Assembly (NCBI RefSeq): GCF_012844225.1
Contig: NZ_JABAGQ010000012.1
Span: 62,001 to 126,000 of the forward strand
Direction: 5' to 3'
DNA: 64,000 bases
From: Rhodococcus sp. 105337
GTDB taxonomy: Bacteria > Actinomycetota > Actinomycetes > Mycobacteriales > Mycobacteriaceae
The translations under genes were made by a program, and so were the position numbers. Each line of letters begins with the position of its first letter. Positions within the stretch are counted from its first letter, which is position 1. A model generated the notes under the pieces. It saw only the letters and a list, made by a program, of their open reading frames with translations. It had not been told where the DNA came from and searched no databases. This document shows, piece by piece, positions 33,532 through 41,133 of this stretch.

Positions 33532-33545
33532 ACAGTCTGGACTGT
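33532..33545. promoter_or_regulatory. 14-bp palindrome, probable autoregulatory TetR operator
   Basis: ACAGTC and GACTGT are perfect arms separated by TG, with partial symmetry beyond (CAT...TTG). A -10 hexamer TACGAT lies at 33561-33566, seven bases before the GTG start at 33574. The palindrome therefore overlaps the -35 position. This is the standard layout for repression by the TetR protein encoded immediately downstream. Confidence 0.65.
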
Positions 33546-33573
33546 TTGTTGGTTTACCGTTACGATCCGTAGC

Positions 33574-34152
33574 GTGATCCACGACACTGTGTCCGGCGCC
33601 ACACGAACTCAGGCGCAACGAACAGCGGCCACTCGCGCGAAACTGCTCGACGCAGCCGTGGAATCCCTGGTCGAGCAGGGATACGCGGGCATCAGTACGC
33701 AGGGCATCGCCACCCGTGCCGGTGTCTCCCGTGGCGCACAGTTACACCACTTTCCCACCAAGGAATCTCTGGTCGTGGCGGCGATCGAGCATCTGGTGGA
33801 AAAGCGGTTGCAAGAGATCCTCGAATCCGACCCCGACCCGGAGTACGGATTCGAGGCATTGTTCGACGCGTTCTCCGGACCGTTGTTCGACGCGGCACTC
33901 GAACTGTGGGTCGCGGCCCGGACCGATCCGTCGCTCCACGCAGCGATGATCCCGCTGGAACGCAAGGTGTCCGACGCGCTGCGCACCGGTTGCCTCGAAA
34001 TCATGGGCGACCGGGTGAGTCCCGACATCATCGACCTCGCCATAGAACTGGCGCGAGGTTTCGCCGTCTCCGCCCTGATGCGTACCCCTGAATCCGATCG
34101 AGAGTTCCGGGAGCGTCTCCTCCCGGTTTGGAAGGCCCTGGTGTCGAAATGA
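33574..34152 (+). CDS. TetR family regulator of the BVMO operon
   Basis: A 192-residue TetR regulator with helix-turn-helix ISTQGIATRAGVSRGAQLHH (about residues 40-59) followed by FPTKESLV. The GTG start lacks a ribosome site but has TACGAT ending 7 nt upstream, so the mRNA is probably leaderless. It overlaps the BVMO gene by 4 nt (ATGA). Its own promoter contains a 14-bp palindrome. It most likely represses the whole operon until a ketone or steroid-like ligand binds. Confidence 0.88.
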   Translation: MIHDTVSGATRTQAQRTAATRAKLLDAAVESLVEQGYAGISTQGIATRAGVSRGAQLHHFPTKESLVVAAIEHLVEKRLQEILESDPDPEYGFEALFDAFSGPLFDAALELWVAARTDPSLHAAMIPLERKVSDALRTGCLEIMGDRVSPDIIDLAIELARGFAVSALMRTPESDREFRERLLPVWKALVSK

Positions 34153-35654
34153 GTCTCGCGATGCTCCCCGACCACGTGCACACGCTTGTCGTGGGCGCCG
34201 GCTTCGGCGGAATCGGAACGGCCGCTACCTTGCTGCGCCAGGATCCGGCCGCAGATGTTCTCGTCCTCGAAAGGGGAGACGACGTAGGCGGTACGTGGCG
34301 GGCCAACACCTACCCGGGCGCGGCATGCGACGTCCCGAGCGCGCTGTACTCGTTCTCCTTCGCGCCCGAACCCGATTGGTCGCGTGCCCACGGCACCCAG
34401 GAAGAGATCTACGCCTACCTCCGGCGCGTGGCTCGCGACGAGGGTGTCACCCAGCGCACGGTGTTCGGATGTGAGCTGCGGGAGGCGCAGTGGGACGCCG
34501 CCCGCGCAGTGTGGTCGGTGTCGACGTCCCGCGGCGACCTCACCGCAGACGTGCTCGTCGCCGCAACCGGTGCCCTCTCGACGCCCACCTACCCGAAGGT
34601 TCCCGGACTCGAGTTGTTCCGGGGCAAGACCTTCCACTCCGCCGAATGGGACCACGACCACGACCTCGCCGGTGAACGCGTCGCGGTGATCGGCACCGGG
34701 GCATCGGCCATCCAGTTCGTTCCCGCGATCGTCGATCGCGTCGCCCACCTCACCCTGTTCCAGCGCACCGCGTCGTGGGTCATGCCCAAGCACGATCCCG
34801 CCATCGCGCGCTCGGTCCGGTCGTTGTACCGCCGCTTCCCCTTCACCCAGAAGCTCATGCGGGGCGCTGTATACGGGCAGAAGGAAATCTATGTCGTGGG
34901 CATGACGAAGCCGTTCGCCCGCAAATACCTCCTGCCGTTGTTCGAGCGCCGCGCCCGGCAGGTGCTCCGCAAGCAGGTGCAGGACCCGACGCTGCGCGAG
35001 CGGCTCACGCCCGATTTCGCGATCACCTGCAAGCGGATCCTGCTGTCCAACGAGTGGTTCCCCACCATCACGCGGTCCGATGTGAGCGTGGTGTCGTCCG
35101 GGCTGACCGCGGTGACGGAGAACGGCGTCGTCGACAAGGACGGCAACGAGTACCCGGTGGACACCATCATCTTCGGTACCGGCTTCACGCCGACCGAACC
35201 TCCCGTCGCCCACCACATCCGCGGAACCGACGGTCGCACACTCGCCGAGACGTGGGACGGCAGCCCCGCGGCCCACCTGGGAATCTCGGTACACGGGTTC
35301 CCCAACCTGTTCCTCGTCTACGGACCCAACACCAACCTCGGACACAGCTCGATCGTGTACATGCTCGAATCGCAGGCTGCATATATCGCCGACGCGTTGC
35401 GCACCATGCGATCCCGCGGGATCGCCGCCCTCGAAGTGACCGGGGACGCGCAGCGCCGCTACACCGACGAACTCGATCCGATCCTCGAGGGGACGGTCTG
35501 GAACGCCGGAGGTTGCAGTAGCTGGTACATCGACGAGAAGGGCCGCAACTCCGTGATGTGGCCGACGTTCACCTGGCATTACCGTGCGCGCACGAAGCAG
35601 TTCGATCTCGAGAACTACACGCAGCGGACCGCCGCGGCAGGAGCAACAGCATGA
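34149..35654 (+). CDS. Flavin-dependent Baeyer-Villiger-type monooxygenase
   Basis: A 501-residue class B flavoprotein monooxygenase. The FAD-binding GAGFGGIG lies at residues 16-23, and the BVMO fingerprint FRGKTFHSAEWD (about 157-168) matches FxGxxxHxxxW. The NADPH-binding GTGASAIQ is near 183. Typical reactions insert oxygen next to a ketone, giving an ester or lactone. It is translationally coupled to the TetR gene before it and the GMC oxidoreductase after it. The substrate cannot be read from the sequence; ketones or steroids are likely by family. Confidence 0.9.
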   Translation: MSLAMLPDHVHTLVVGAGFGGIGTAATLLRQDPAADVLVLERGDDVGGTWRANTYPGAACDVPSALYSFSFAPEPDWSRAHGTQEEIYAYLRRVARDEGVTQRTVFGCELREAQWDAARAVWSVSTSRGDLTADVLVAATGALSTPTYPKVPGLELFRGKTFHSAEWDHDHDLAGERVAVIGTGASAIQFVPAIVDRVAHLTLFQRTASWVMPKHDPAIARSVRSLYRRFPFTQKLMRGAVYGQKEIYVVGMTKPFARKYLLPLFERRARQVLRKQVQDPTLRERLTPDFAITCKRILLSNEWFPTITRSDVSVVSSGLTAVTENGVVDKDGNEYPVDTIIFGTGFTPTEPPVAHHIRGTDGRTLAETWDGSPAAHLGISVHGFPNLFLVYGPNTNLGHSSIVYMLESQAAYIADALRTMRSRGIAALEVTGDAQRRYTDELDPILEGTVWNAGGCSSWYIDEKGRNSVMWPTFTWHYRARTKQFDLENYTQRTAAAGATA

Positions 35655-37366
35655 CCCACTTCGACGTTCTCGTGATCGGCTCCGGTTTCGGGGGCAGTGT
35701 CGCCGCGTTACGGCTGACCGAAAAAGGCTACAAGGTAGGCGTTCTCGAAGCGGGCCGTCGCTTCTCGGACGAGGATCTGCCGAAGACCAGCTGGCGGCTG
35801 CGCAAGTACCTGTGGGCACCGGCGCTGGGGTGTTACGGAGTGCAGCGCATGCACCTGCTTCCCGACGTCCTGGTGATGGCCGGGGCAGGCGTCGGCGGTG
35901 GCTCGCTCAACTATGCGAACACGCTGTACAAGCCGCCCACACCCTTCTTCCGGGACCCTCAGTGGGGGCACATCGACGACTGGGAGGCCGAGCTCTCCCC
36001 GTACTACGATCAGGCCGCCCGGATGCTGGGCGTGCGCCCGAACCCCACCACCTCTCCCGCCGACAAGGTGATGCGCGAGGTCGCCGAGGAGATGGGCGCC
36101 GGTGAGACCTTCGTGACCACGCCGGTGGGCGTGTTCTTCGACGAGCCCGGCAAGACCGTGGCGGATCCCTACTTCGGAGGTGCCGGACCCGAGCGCACCG
36201 GCTGCACCGAATGCGGAAGCTGCATGACCGGGTGCCGGGTCGGGGCAAAGAACACCCTGGTGAAGAACTACCTGTACCTCGCGGAACGTGCGGGCGCAGT
36301 GATCCACGCACTGACCACGGTGACTCGGGTGGTTCCCCGCTCCGGTGGTGGCTACGAGGTCCACACCCGGAGCACCGACGGCATTCGTAAGCGCCGCACC
36401 GTGTTCACCGCCGACCACGTGGTCGTCGCCGCCGGCACCTACGGAACCGCGCGCCTGCTTCTCGCGAGCCGCGAGACCGGGGATCTGCCCAATCTGTCGA
36501 GCACCCTCGGAACGGTCGTGCGTACCAACTCCGAGGCGGTACTCGCGGCGACCGCCCGGAATCGCGACGTGGACTACACCGGCGGTGTGGCGATCACGTC
36601 GTCGTTCCATCCCGACGATCACACCCACATCGAACCGGTGCGGTACGGCAAGGGAAGCAATCTCATCGGGATGATCCAGGCGATGCTCGTCGACGGTGGC
36701 GGCCGGGTGCCCCGCCTGGTGAAATTCTTCGGTGTCGCGGCCCGGAATCCGGGTGCGTTCCTGCGGAATCTGTCCGTGCGGAACTGGTCGGAACGTACCG
36801 TGATCGCGCTGGTGATGCAGACGGACGACAACTCCCTCGAACTGAAGACCAGGCGCACCCCGCTCGGTCGCGGGCTGACCAGCAAGCCGGGACCGGGGGA
36901 GCGGCCTCCGGAGTGGATTCCGGTCGGGCACGAGGCGATCCGCCGCATCGCGCAGAAGATCGGAGGCGACCCGGGCGGTTCGATCGTCGACCTGGTCAAC
37001 ATCCCGATGACGGCGCACTTTCTCGGCGGCTGTGCGATCGGTGATTCTCCCGAACGCGGCGTCGTCGACCCGTACCTGCGTGTCTACGGGCACGACGGTC
37101 TGCACGTCGTCGACGGGTCTGTCGTCAGTGCCAACCTCGGGGTCAACCCGTCGCTGACGATCACCGCGCAGGCCGAGCGGGCGATGGCGTTGTGGCCGAA
37201 CAAGGGCGCGAACGACACCCGGCCTCCACTCGGCGCACCCTACGAACCGGTGACGGCGGTTCCTCCCGTGAAGCCCACGGTCCCTGCCGGTGCTCCTGCT
37301 GCGCTCCGACTCCCGATCTATCCGATTCGACGAAAGGACGCAGACCGTGCTGTGGAAAGTGCCTGA
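35651..37366 (+). CDS. GMC oxidoreductase, ChoD/cholesterol-oxidase-like
   Basis: A 571-residue GMC flavoprotein. The FAD-binding GSGFGGS lies at residues 10-16, a cysteine cluster CTECGSCMTGC near 185-195, and the C-terminal active-site region HFLGGCAIGDSPERG near 456, followed by NPSLTITAQAERA. The size and cysteine cluster resemble mycobacterial ChoD (Rv3409c), a putative cholesterol oxidase whose activity is debated. It probably oxidises a secondary alcohol to a ketone, possibly feeding the BVMO. It starts by a 4-nt overlap and itself overlaps the next gene by 20 bp. Confidence 0.87.
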   Translation: MTHFDVLVIGSGFGGSVAALRLTEKGYKVGVLEAGRRFSDEDLPKTSWRLRKYLWAPALGCYGVQRMHLLPDVLVMAGAGVGGGSLNYANTLYKPPTPFFRDPQWGHIDDWEAELSPYYDQAARMLGVRPNPTTSPADKVMREVAEEMGAGETFVTTPVGVFFDEPGKTVADPYFGGAGPERTGCTECGSCMTGCRVGAKNTLVKNYLYLAERAGAVIHALTTVTRVVPRSGGGYEVHTRSTDGIRKRRTVFTADHVVVAAGTYGTARLLLASRETGDLPNLSSTLGTVVRTNSEAVLAATARNRDVDYTGGVAITSSFHPDDHTHIEPVRYGKGSNLIGMIQAMLVDGGGRVPRLVKFFGVAARNPGAFLRNLSVRNWSERTVIALVMQTDDNSLELKTRRTPLGRGLTSKPGPGERPPEWIPVGHEAIRRIAQKIGGDPGGSIVDLVNIPMTAHFLGGCAIGDSPERGVVDPYLRVYGHDGLHVVDGSVVSANLGVNPSLTITAQAERAMALWPNKGANDTRPPLGAPYEPVTAVPPVKPTVPAGAPAALRLPIYPIRRKDADRAVESA

Positions 37367-37976
37367 GAGCGCAGACGAGCGCACCGAATGGCCGACGTCG
37401 CCGCCCCCGCCGTGGCCGGCAGCGGTGCGGGCGACGTTGTGGTGGCACCGCAGTACGCCTGTCGCCGCGGAATACGGGCCCGAGGGCCCGACTCTCCCGA
37501 TCACTCTCGCGATGATGGTCGACTACCTGGATTCCCCGGTGGGGCCCTATCGCGAGATCCTGGCCAGTCCGGTGTTACGACGGGGACTGATCCCGGCGAT
37601 GGCGGTGCCGTTCATCGCGGTCGATTCCGAACCGTCGGTGCACGGCGGCCGGGCGCACTGGCGACTGCCGAAGGTGCTGGCGACGTTCTCGGGCGATGTG
37701 CTCGGCGACTTCTCCGCAGCCGGGGGCGGATGGAAGGTCGCGACCTCGGCTCGCCCGCGCGGCCCGGAACTGCCGATCATCGGTGGCCTCACCTTCGCAC
37801 AGCCCGGTGACGACGGTTCGATCTCTCGCGCGACCGCACGACTGCGGGGCAAGTTCCGGTACGCACGTGTCGGGGTGGAGGCGGAAGGGCCGACGCTGAG
37901 CCGCTGGCTGCGTCCGGGAACCCACCACGGCATCGTCATCACCTCCGGACAGATGAGCACCGGACCTGCGAAGTAG
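37347..37976 (+). CDS. Acetoacetate decarboxylase-like protein
   Basis: A 209-residue protein resembling the acetoacetate decarboxylase beta-barrel family, with conserved blocks YREILASPVL, MAVPFIAVDSEPSVHGGRAHW and LPKVLATFSGDV. The Schiff-base lysine of true decarboxylases aligns with the KVLATF region, but I cannot confirm it by eye. The GTG at 37347 follows CGAAAGGA; the longer frame lies wholly inside the GMC gene. It closes the TetR-BVMO-GMC operon. A decarboxylase, hydrolase or lactone-binding role is possible. Confidence 0.7.
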   Translation: MLWKVPESADERTEWPTSPPPPWPAAVRATLWWHRSTPVAAEYGPEGPTLPITLAMMVDYLDSPVGPYREILASPVLRRGLIPAMAVPFIAVDSEPSVHGGRAHWRLPKVLATFSGDVLGDFSAAGGGWKVATSARPRGPELPIIGGLTFAQPGDDGSISRATARLRGKFRYARVGVEAEGPTLSRWLRPGTHHGIVITSGQMSTGPAK

Positions 37977-37980
37977 ACCG

Positions 37981-38021
37981 GTATGCCCCTTTTCTTGACT
38001 AATTCCAGAAAAGGGGCATAC
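37981..38021. promoter_or_regulatory. 14-bp inverted repeat over the fur promoter (autoregulatory operator)
   Basis: GTATGCCCCTTTTC (37981-37994) and GAAAAGGGGCATAC (38008-38021) are perfect arms around 13 bp that include a -35 TTGACT (37995-38000). A -10 CATACT (38017-38022) overlaps the right arm. The start codon follows 7 nt later at 38030. A protein bound here would cover the whole promoter. Confidence 0.75.
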
Positions 38022-38029
38022 TGGGTCCC

Positions 38030-38458
38030 ATGCAACGAATGGACGGGCACCACTTCGACCCCACGGAACAACTGCGTTCCGCGGGCCTGCGGGTGACGGC
38101 TCCGCGAGTTGCCGTGCTGGGAACGGTTGCCGAGCATCCTCATTCGGATGCCGACCACATCGCCGCCCGAGTGCGGGAGACTCTCGGATCCGTGTCCACC
38201 CAGGCTGTATACGACGTTCTGAAGGCGTGTGTGGGTGCCGGACTGCTCCGGCGAATCGAACCTGCCGGATCGGCGGCCCGGTACGAGACGCGCATCGGCG
38301 ACAACCACCACCACCTCGTCTGCAGGAACTGCGGTTCGGTGGTCGACATCGACTGCGTCGTCGGCGCGGCGCCGTGCCTGACCCCATCCGACGACCACGG
38401 TTTCGTCGTCGACGAAGCCGAAGTCACCTTCTGGGGCCTGTGCGCGAACTGCCGCTAG
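38030..38458 (+). CDS. Fur family regulator (FurA/CatR type), probable catalase repressor
   Basis: A 142-residue Fur protein with a winged helix (residues 14-85), a metal-site region [10 protein letters not shown] (near 95) and a second CxxC (LCANC) that together form the structural zinc site. The N-terminal [10 protein letters not shown] is typical. The mRNA is probably leaderless. It is followed 116 bp later by a catalase gene. This is the FurA-KatG / CatR-CatA arrangement in which the regulator represses itself and the peroxidase until oxidised. The large palindrome in its promoter is the likely target. Confidence 0.9.
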   Translation: MQRMDGHHFDPTEQLRSAGLRVTAPRVAVLGTVAEHPHSDADHIAARVRETLGSVSTQAVYDVLKACVGAGLLRRIEPAGSAARYETRIGDNHHHLVCRNCGSVVDIDCVVGAAPCLTPSDDHGFVVDEAEVTFWGLCANCR

Positions 38459-38574
38459 CCGTTCCCTGCACCCCCGCTCATCTTTCATCGCTTCACCAGC
38501 ACGGACTCGCTTCTCGCGGCCCGTGCCGATCACGCACACCCGAAATCCGGGCATGCAATTCGGAGGACACTGAT

Positions 38575-40032
38575 ATGTCGAACACCCGGTTCACCACCAA
38601 CGACGTCGGTATTCCCGTCGCCAGCGACAACGAATCGCTCACCGCGGGAACCCAAGGGCCGATTCTCCTGCACGATCACTACCTGATCGAAAAGCTCGCA
38701 CACTTCAACCGTGAGCGGGTGCCGGAGCGTGTCGTGCACGCCAAGGGCGGCGGAGCATTCGGCGAACTGGTGGTCACGGAAGACGTTTCCGCGTACACCA
38801 AGGCAGCACTCTTCCAGCCGGGTGCGAAAACCGAGTCGCTCGTGCGCTTTTCCACGGTTGCGGGCGAGCAGGGCAGTCCCGACACCTGGCGTGACCCCCG
38901 CGGTTTCGCCGTGAAGTTCTACACCGAAGACGGCAACTACGACATCGTCGGTAACAACACCCCGGTCTTCTTCATCAAGGATCCGATCAAGTTCCCGGAC
39001 TTCATCCACTCCCAGAAGCGGTTGCGTGGCTCGGGTCTTCGCGACCACACGATGCAGTGGGACTTCTGGACCCTGCGGCCGGAGTCGGCACATCAGGTGA
39101 CCTGGCTCATGGGCGACCGCGGCATCCCGCGCTCGTGGCGGAACATGGACGGTTTCGGTTCGCACACGTACCAGTGGATCAACGCCGCCGGTGAGCGGTT
39201 CTGGGTGAAGTACCACTTCAAGACCGATCAGGGCATCGAGTTCCTGACCCAGGCGGAAGCCGACACCCTTGCCGGCACCGATCCGGACTTCCACCGGGCC
39301 GACCTGTACAACGCGATCGAGCGGGGCGACTTCCCCAGCTGGACGCTGCACGTGCAGATCATGCCGGTCGCCGAGGCGGAGACCTACCGTTTCAACCCGT
39401 TCGATGTCACCAAGGTCTGGTCGCAGAAGGACTACCCGCTCGTCAAGGTCGGCACCTGGACCTTGAACCGCAACCCGCGCAATTTCTTTGCCGAAATCGA
39501 GCAGGCGGCGTTCGCGCCCTCGAACGTCGTTCCCGGAATCGGGTTGTCGCCCGACAAGATGCTGCTCGGCCGCGTGTTCTCCTATGCCGATGCGCATCGC
39601 TACCGGATCGGCGCCAACCACGCCCAGCTTCCGGTGAATGCACCGAAGAACACCGTCGACTCCTACTCGCAGGACGGCACCATGACGTACCGGTTCAACG
39701 ACCCGGACACGCCGGTGTACGCGCCGAACAGTTTCGGTGGGCCGCACGCCGATCCCGAGCGTGCCGGCGACGACGGGCTGTGGACGTTCGGTACCGAAGC
39801 GGTGCGCGCCGGATACATCGAACACCCGGAAGACGGTGACTTCGTTCAGGCCGGCATCCTCGTCCGCGAGGTTCTGGACGACGCGGCGCGCGACCGGCTG
39901 GCGAACAACATCATCGGCCACGTGCTGGGCGGGACCTCGGAGGCACTCTACGAGCGCATCTTCGAATACTGGCGCAACGTCGACGCGGAACTCGGCAAGA
40001 AGGTCGAGGAAGGCGTGCGCGCGGGAGCGTAA
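38575..40032 (+). CDS. katA: Monofunctional haem catalase
   Basis: A 485-residue small-subunit catalase. The distal His lies in [12 protein letters not shown] (near residue 56), the distal Asn in [11 protein letters not shown] (near 128), and the proximal haem-ligand Tyr in [15 protein letters not shown] (near 340). It degrades hydrogen peroxide in the cytoplasm. The ATG has CGGAGGA upstream. Expression is probably controlled by the upstream Fur-type repressor, either by read-through or from its own promoter in the 116-bp gap. A strong hairpin follows at 40109. Confidence 0.96.
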   Translation: MSNTRFTTNDVGIPVASDNESLTAGTQGPILLHDHYLIEKLAHFNRERVPERVVHAKGGGAFGELVVTEDVSAYTKAALFQPGAKTESLVRFSTVAGEQGSPDTWRDPRGFAVKFYTEDGNYDIVGNNTPVFFIKDPIKFPDFIHSQKRLRGSGLRDHTMQWDFWTLRPESAHQVTWLMGDRGIPRSWRNMDGFGSHTYQWINAAGERFWVKYHFKTDQGIEFLTQAEADTLAGTDPDFHRADLYNAIERGDFPSWTLHVQIMPVAEAETYRFNPFDVTKVWSQKDYPLVKVGTWTLNRNPRNFFAEIEQAAFAPSNVVPGIGLSPDKMLLGRVFSYADAHRYRIGANHAQLPVNAPKNTVDSYSQDGTMTYRFNDPDTPVYAPNSFGGPHADPERAGDDGLWTFGTEAVRAGYIEHPEDGDFVQAGILVREVLDDAARDRLANNIIGHVLGGTSEALYERIFEYWRNVDAELGKKVEEGVRAGA

Positions 40033-40108
40033 GCGCTCCTCGTCTGCCTTTCGGCGCATTCGAACATCCGTGTGACGGGTGGGTCGGGTGTGATTGCTAG
40101 GTTGATAG

Positions 40109-40141
40109 TCCGGCCCCGGTGGCTCGTCCACCGGGGCCGGA
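40109..40141 (+). terminator. Strong hairpin after katA
   Basis: TCCGGCCCCGGTGG and CCACCGGGGCCGGA form a perfect 14-bp stem with a 5-nt loop, 76 bp after the catalase stop. There is no U-run. It probably ends the fur-katA transcript before the YdjM-like gene. Confidence 0.7.
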
Positions 40142-40174
40142 CTCGATTCCGTGCGTCGAAAGGTGTTGTGCGAG

Positions 40175-40984
40175 ATGGTGATGGGCCCAACCCATGCAGT
40201 GTCAGGGGCGCTCGTCGGCCTCATCGTCGCCGATGTGCTTCCCCGCGAATGGGGCGGGCCGACCTCGACGGCCGAGGCCTTCGCGTTCGCGGCCGTCTGT
40301 TCCGGCGCAGCACTGTTACCCGACCTCGACACGGCGCAATCGACCGTGTCGCGTTCGTTCGGCCCGATCAGTCAGGTCGCGGCGCGAGGGATCGACAAGG
40401 TGTCGCTGGGGTACTACTCGATCACCAAGGGCCGGCGCGACGGAAAGCGTCGTGGGGGGCACCGCACGATGACCCACACCGCGCTGTTCGCTGCTCTGCT
40501 CGGTACGGGGGTGTCCCTGCTCGTCGCGCGATTCGACCGGGCAGCAGTCATCGCGGTCCTCTTTGTGACCCTGGGCCTGGCATTGCGGGGGTTGTTCGGT
40601 AACTGGGCGAAGAAGAACGGGTGGTTCACCGTCACGGCTGTCGCGGCGGTGCTGTCGATCCTCACGTGGCGGTGGTTCCCGGGGGAGGTGGGGTCGACCG
40701 GGCTCGGTGTCGCGGTGGCGCTGGGATGCGTGACGCACTGTATCGGCGACGCCATCACGAAGGAGGGGATTCCCTTCCTTGCACCGTTCGTCCCGTGGAG
40801 AGGTTCCCGATGGTGGGAGATCAAACTCCCGAAGATGATCGCGATCAGGGCCGGAGGGCCGTTCGAAATGGGGATCCTCGGTCCCGCACTGACCCTCGCG
40901 ACCGTGGCTTTTGCCGTGTGGTCCATCGACGGTGCTCCCGAGTACATCATGGAGACCCTCGAGGCTTCCGGTCTCGCGTTCTAG
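40175..40984 (+). CDS. YdjM-type membrane-bound putative metal-dependent hydrolase (PF04307)
   Basis: A 269-residue membrane protein. The motif MGPTHAVSGA at the N-terminus, LLPDLDTAQSTVSR (near residue 50), GGHRTMTHT (near 98) and THCIGDAITKEGIPFLAPF (near 190) give the His/Asp pattern of the LexA-regulated, membrane-bound hydrolase family PF04307. Catalytic activity is predicted only. Several hydrophobic segments lie between the motifs. Start at ATG 40175, with AAAGG 11 nt upstream; ATG 40181 is also possible. No SOS-type operator is apparent before it. Confidence 0.85.
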   Translation: MVMGPTHAVSGALVGLIVADVLPREWGGPTSTAEAFAFAAVCSGAALLPDLDTAQSTVSRSFGPISQVAARGIDKVSLGYYSITKGRRDGKRRGGHRTMTHTALFAALLGTGVSLLVARFDRAAVIAVLFVTLGLALRGLFGNWAKKNGWFTVTAVAAVLSILTWRWFPGEVGSTGLGVAVALGCVTHCIGDAITKEGIPFLAPFVPWRGSRWWEIKLPKMIAIRAGGPFEMGILGPALTLATVAFAVWSIDGAPEYIMETLEASGLAF

Positions 40985-41041
40985 CCTCGCGTCCTGACGA
41001 GGTAGCGCCGCCTCACAACCGGGCGGTCCGAACTCGGGGAA

Positions 41042-41117
41042 CTGTCGGGCTGCCGGGCTATGGCCTAAAAAGAGAACTTGTTCTATTTTTAGGCCATAGC
41101 CCGGCTCGTCCCGACAG
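41042..41117. promoter_or_regulatory. Long hairpin with a central KstR-like box before the cholesterol oxidase
   Basis: CCGGGCTATGGCCTAAAAA (41053-41071) and its exact complement (41086-41104) form a 19-bp stem. An inner palindrome AGAAC-TT-GTTCT (41073-41084) lies inside, and outer arms CTGTCGGG / CCCGACAG (41042-41049, 41110-41117) outside. The centre GAGAACTTGTTCTA (41072-41085) matches the KstR consensus TnnAACnnGTTnnA except for the first base. KstR represses cholesterol-degradation genes in rhodococci and mycobacteria. The hairpin ends 16 bp before the start codon. Confidence 0.65.
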
Positions 41118-41133
41118 AACGGAGCTCGCCACC

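Noticed and set aside
33561-33566. TTTACA at 33525-33530 as the -35 partner of TACGAT
   Set aside because: The spacing is 30 nt, too far for a sigma-70-type promoter. The -35 position instead falls inside the palindrome.
40109-40141. Inverted repeat as an insertion-sequence end
   Set aside because: There is no transposase gene, no second copy and no target duplication. The position just after katA fits a terminator.
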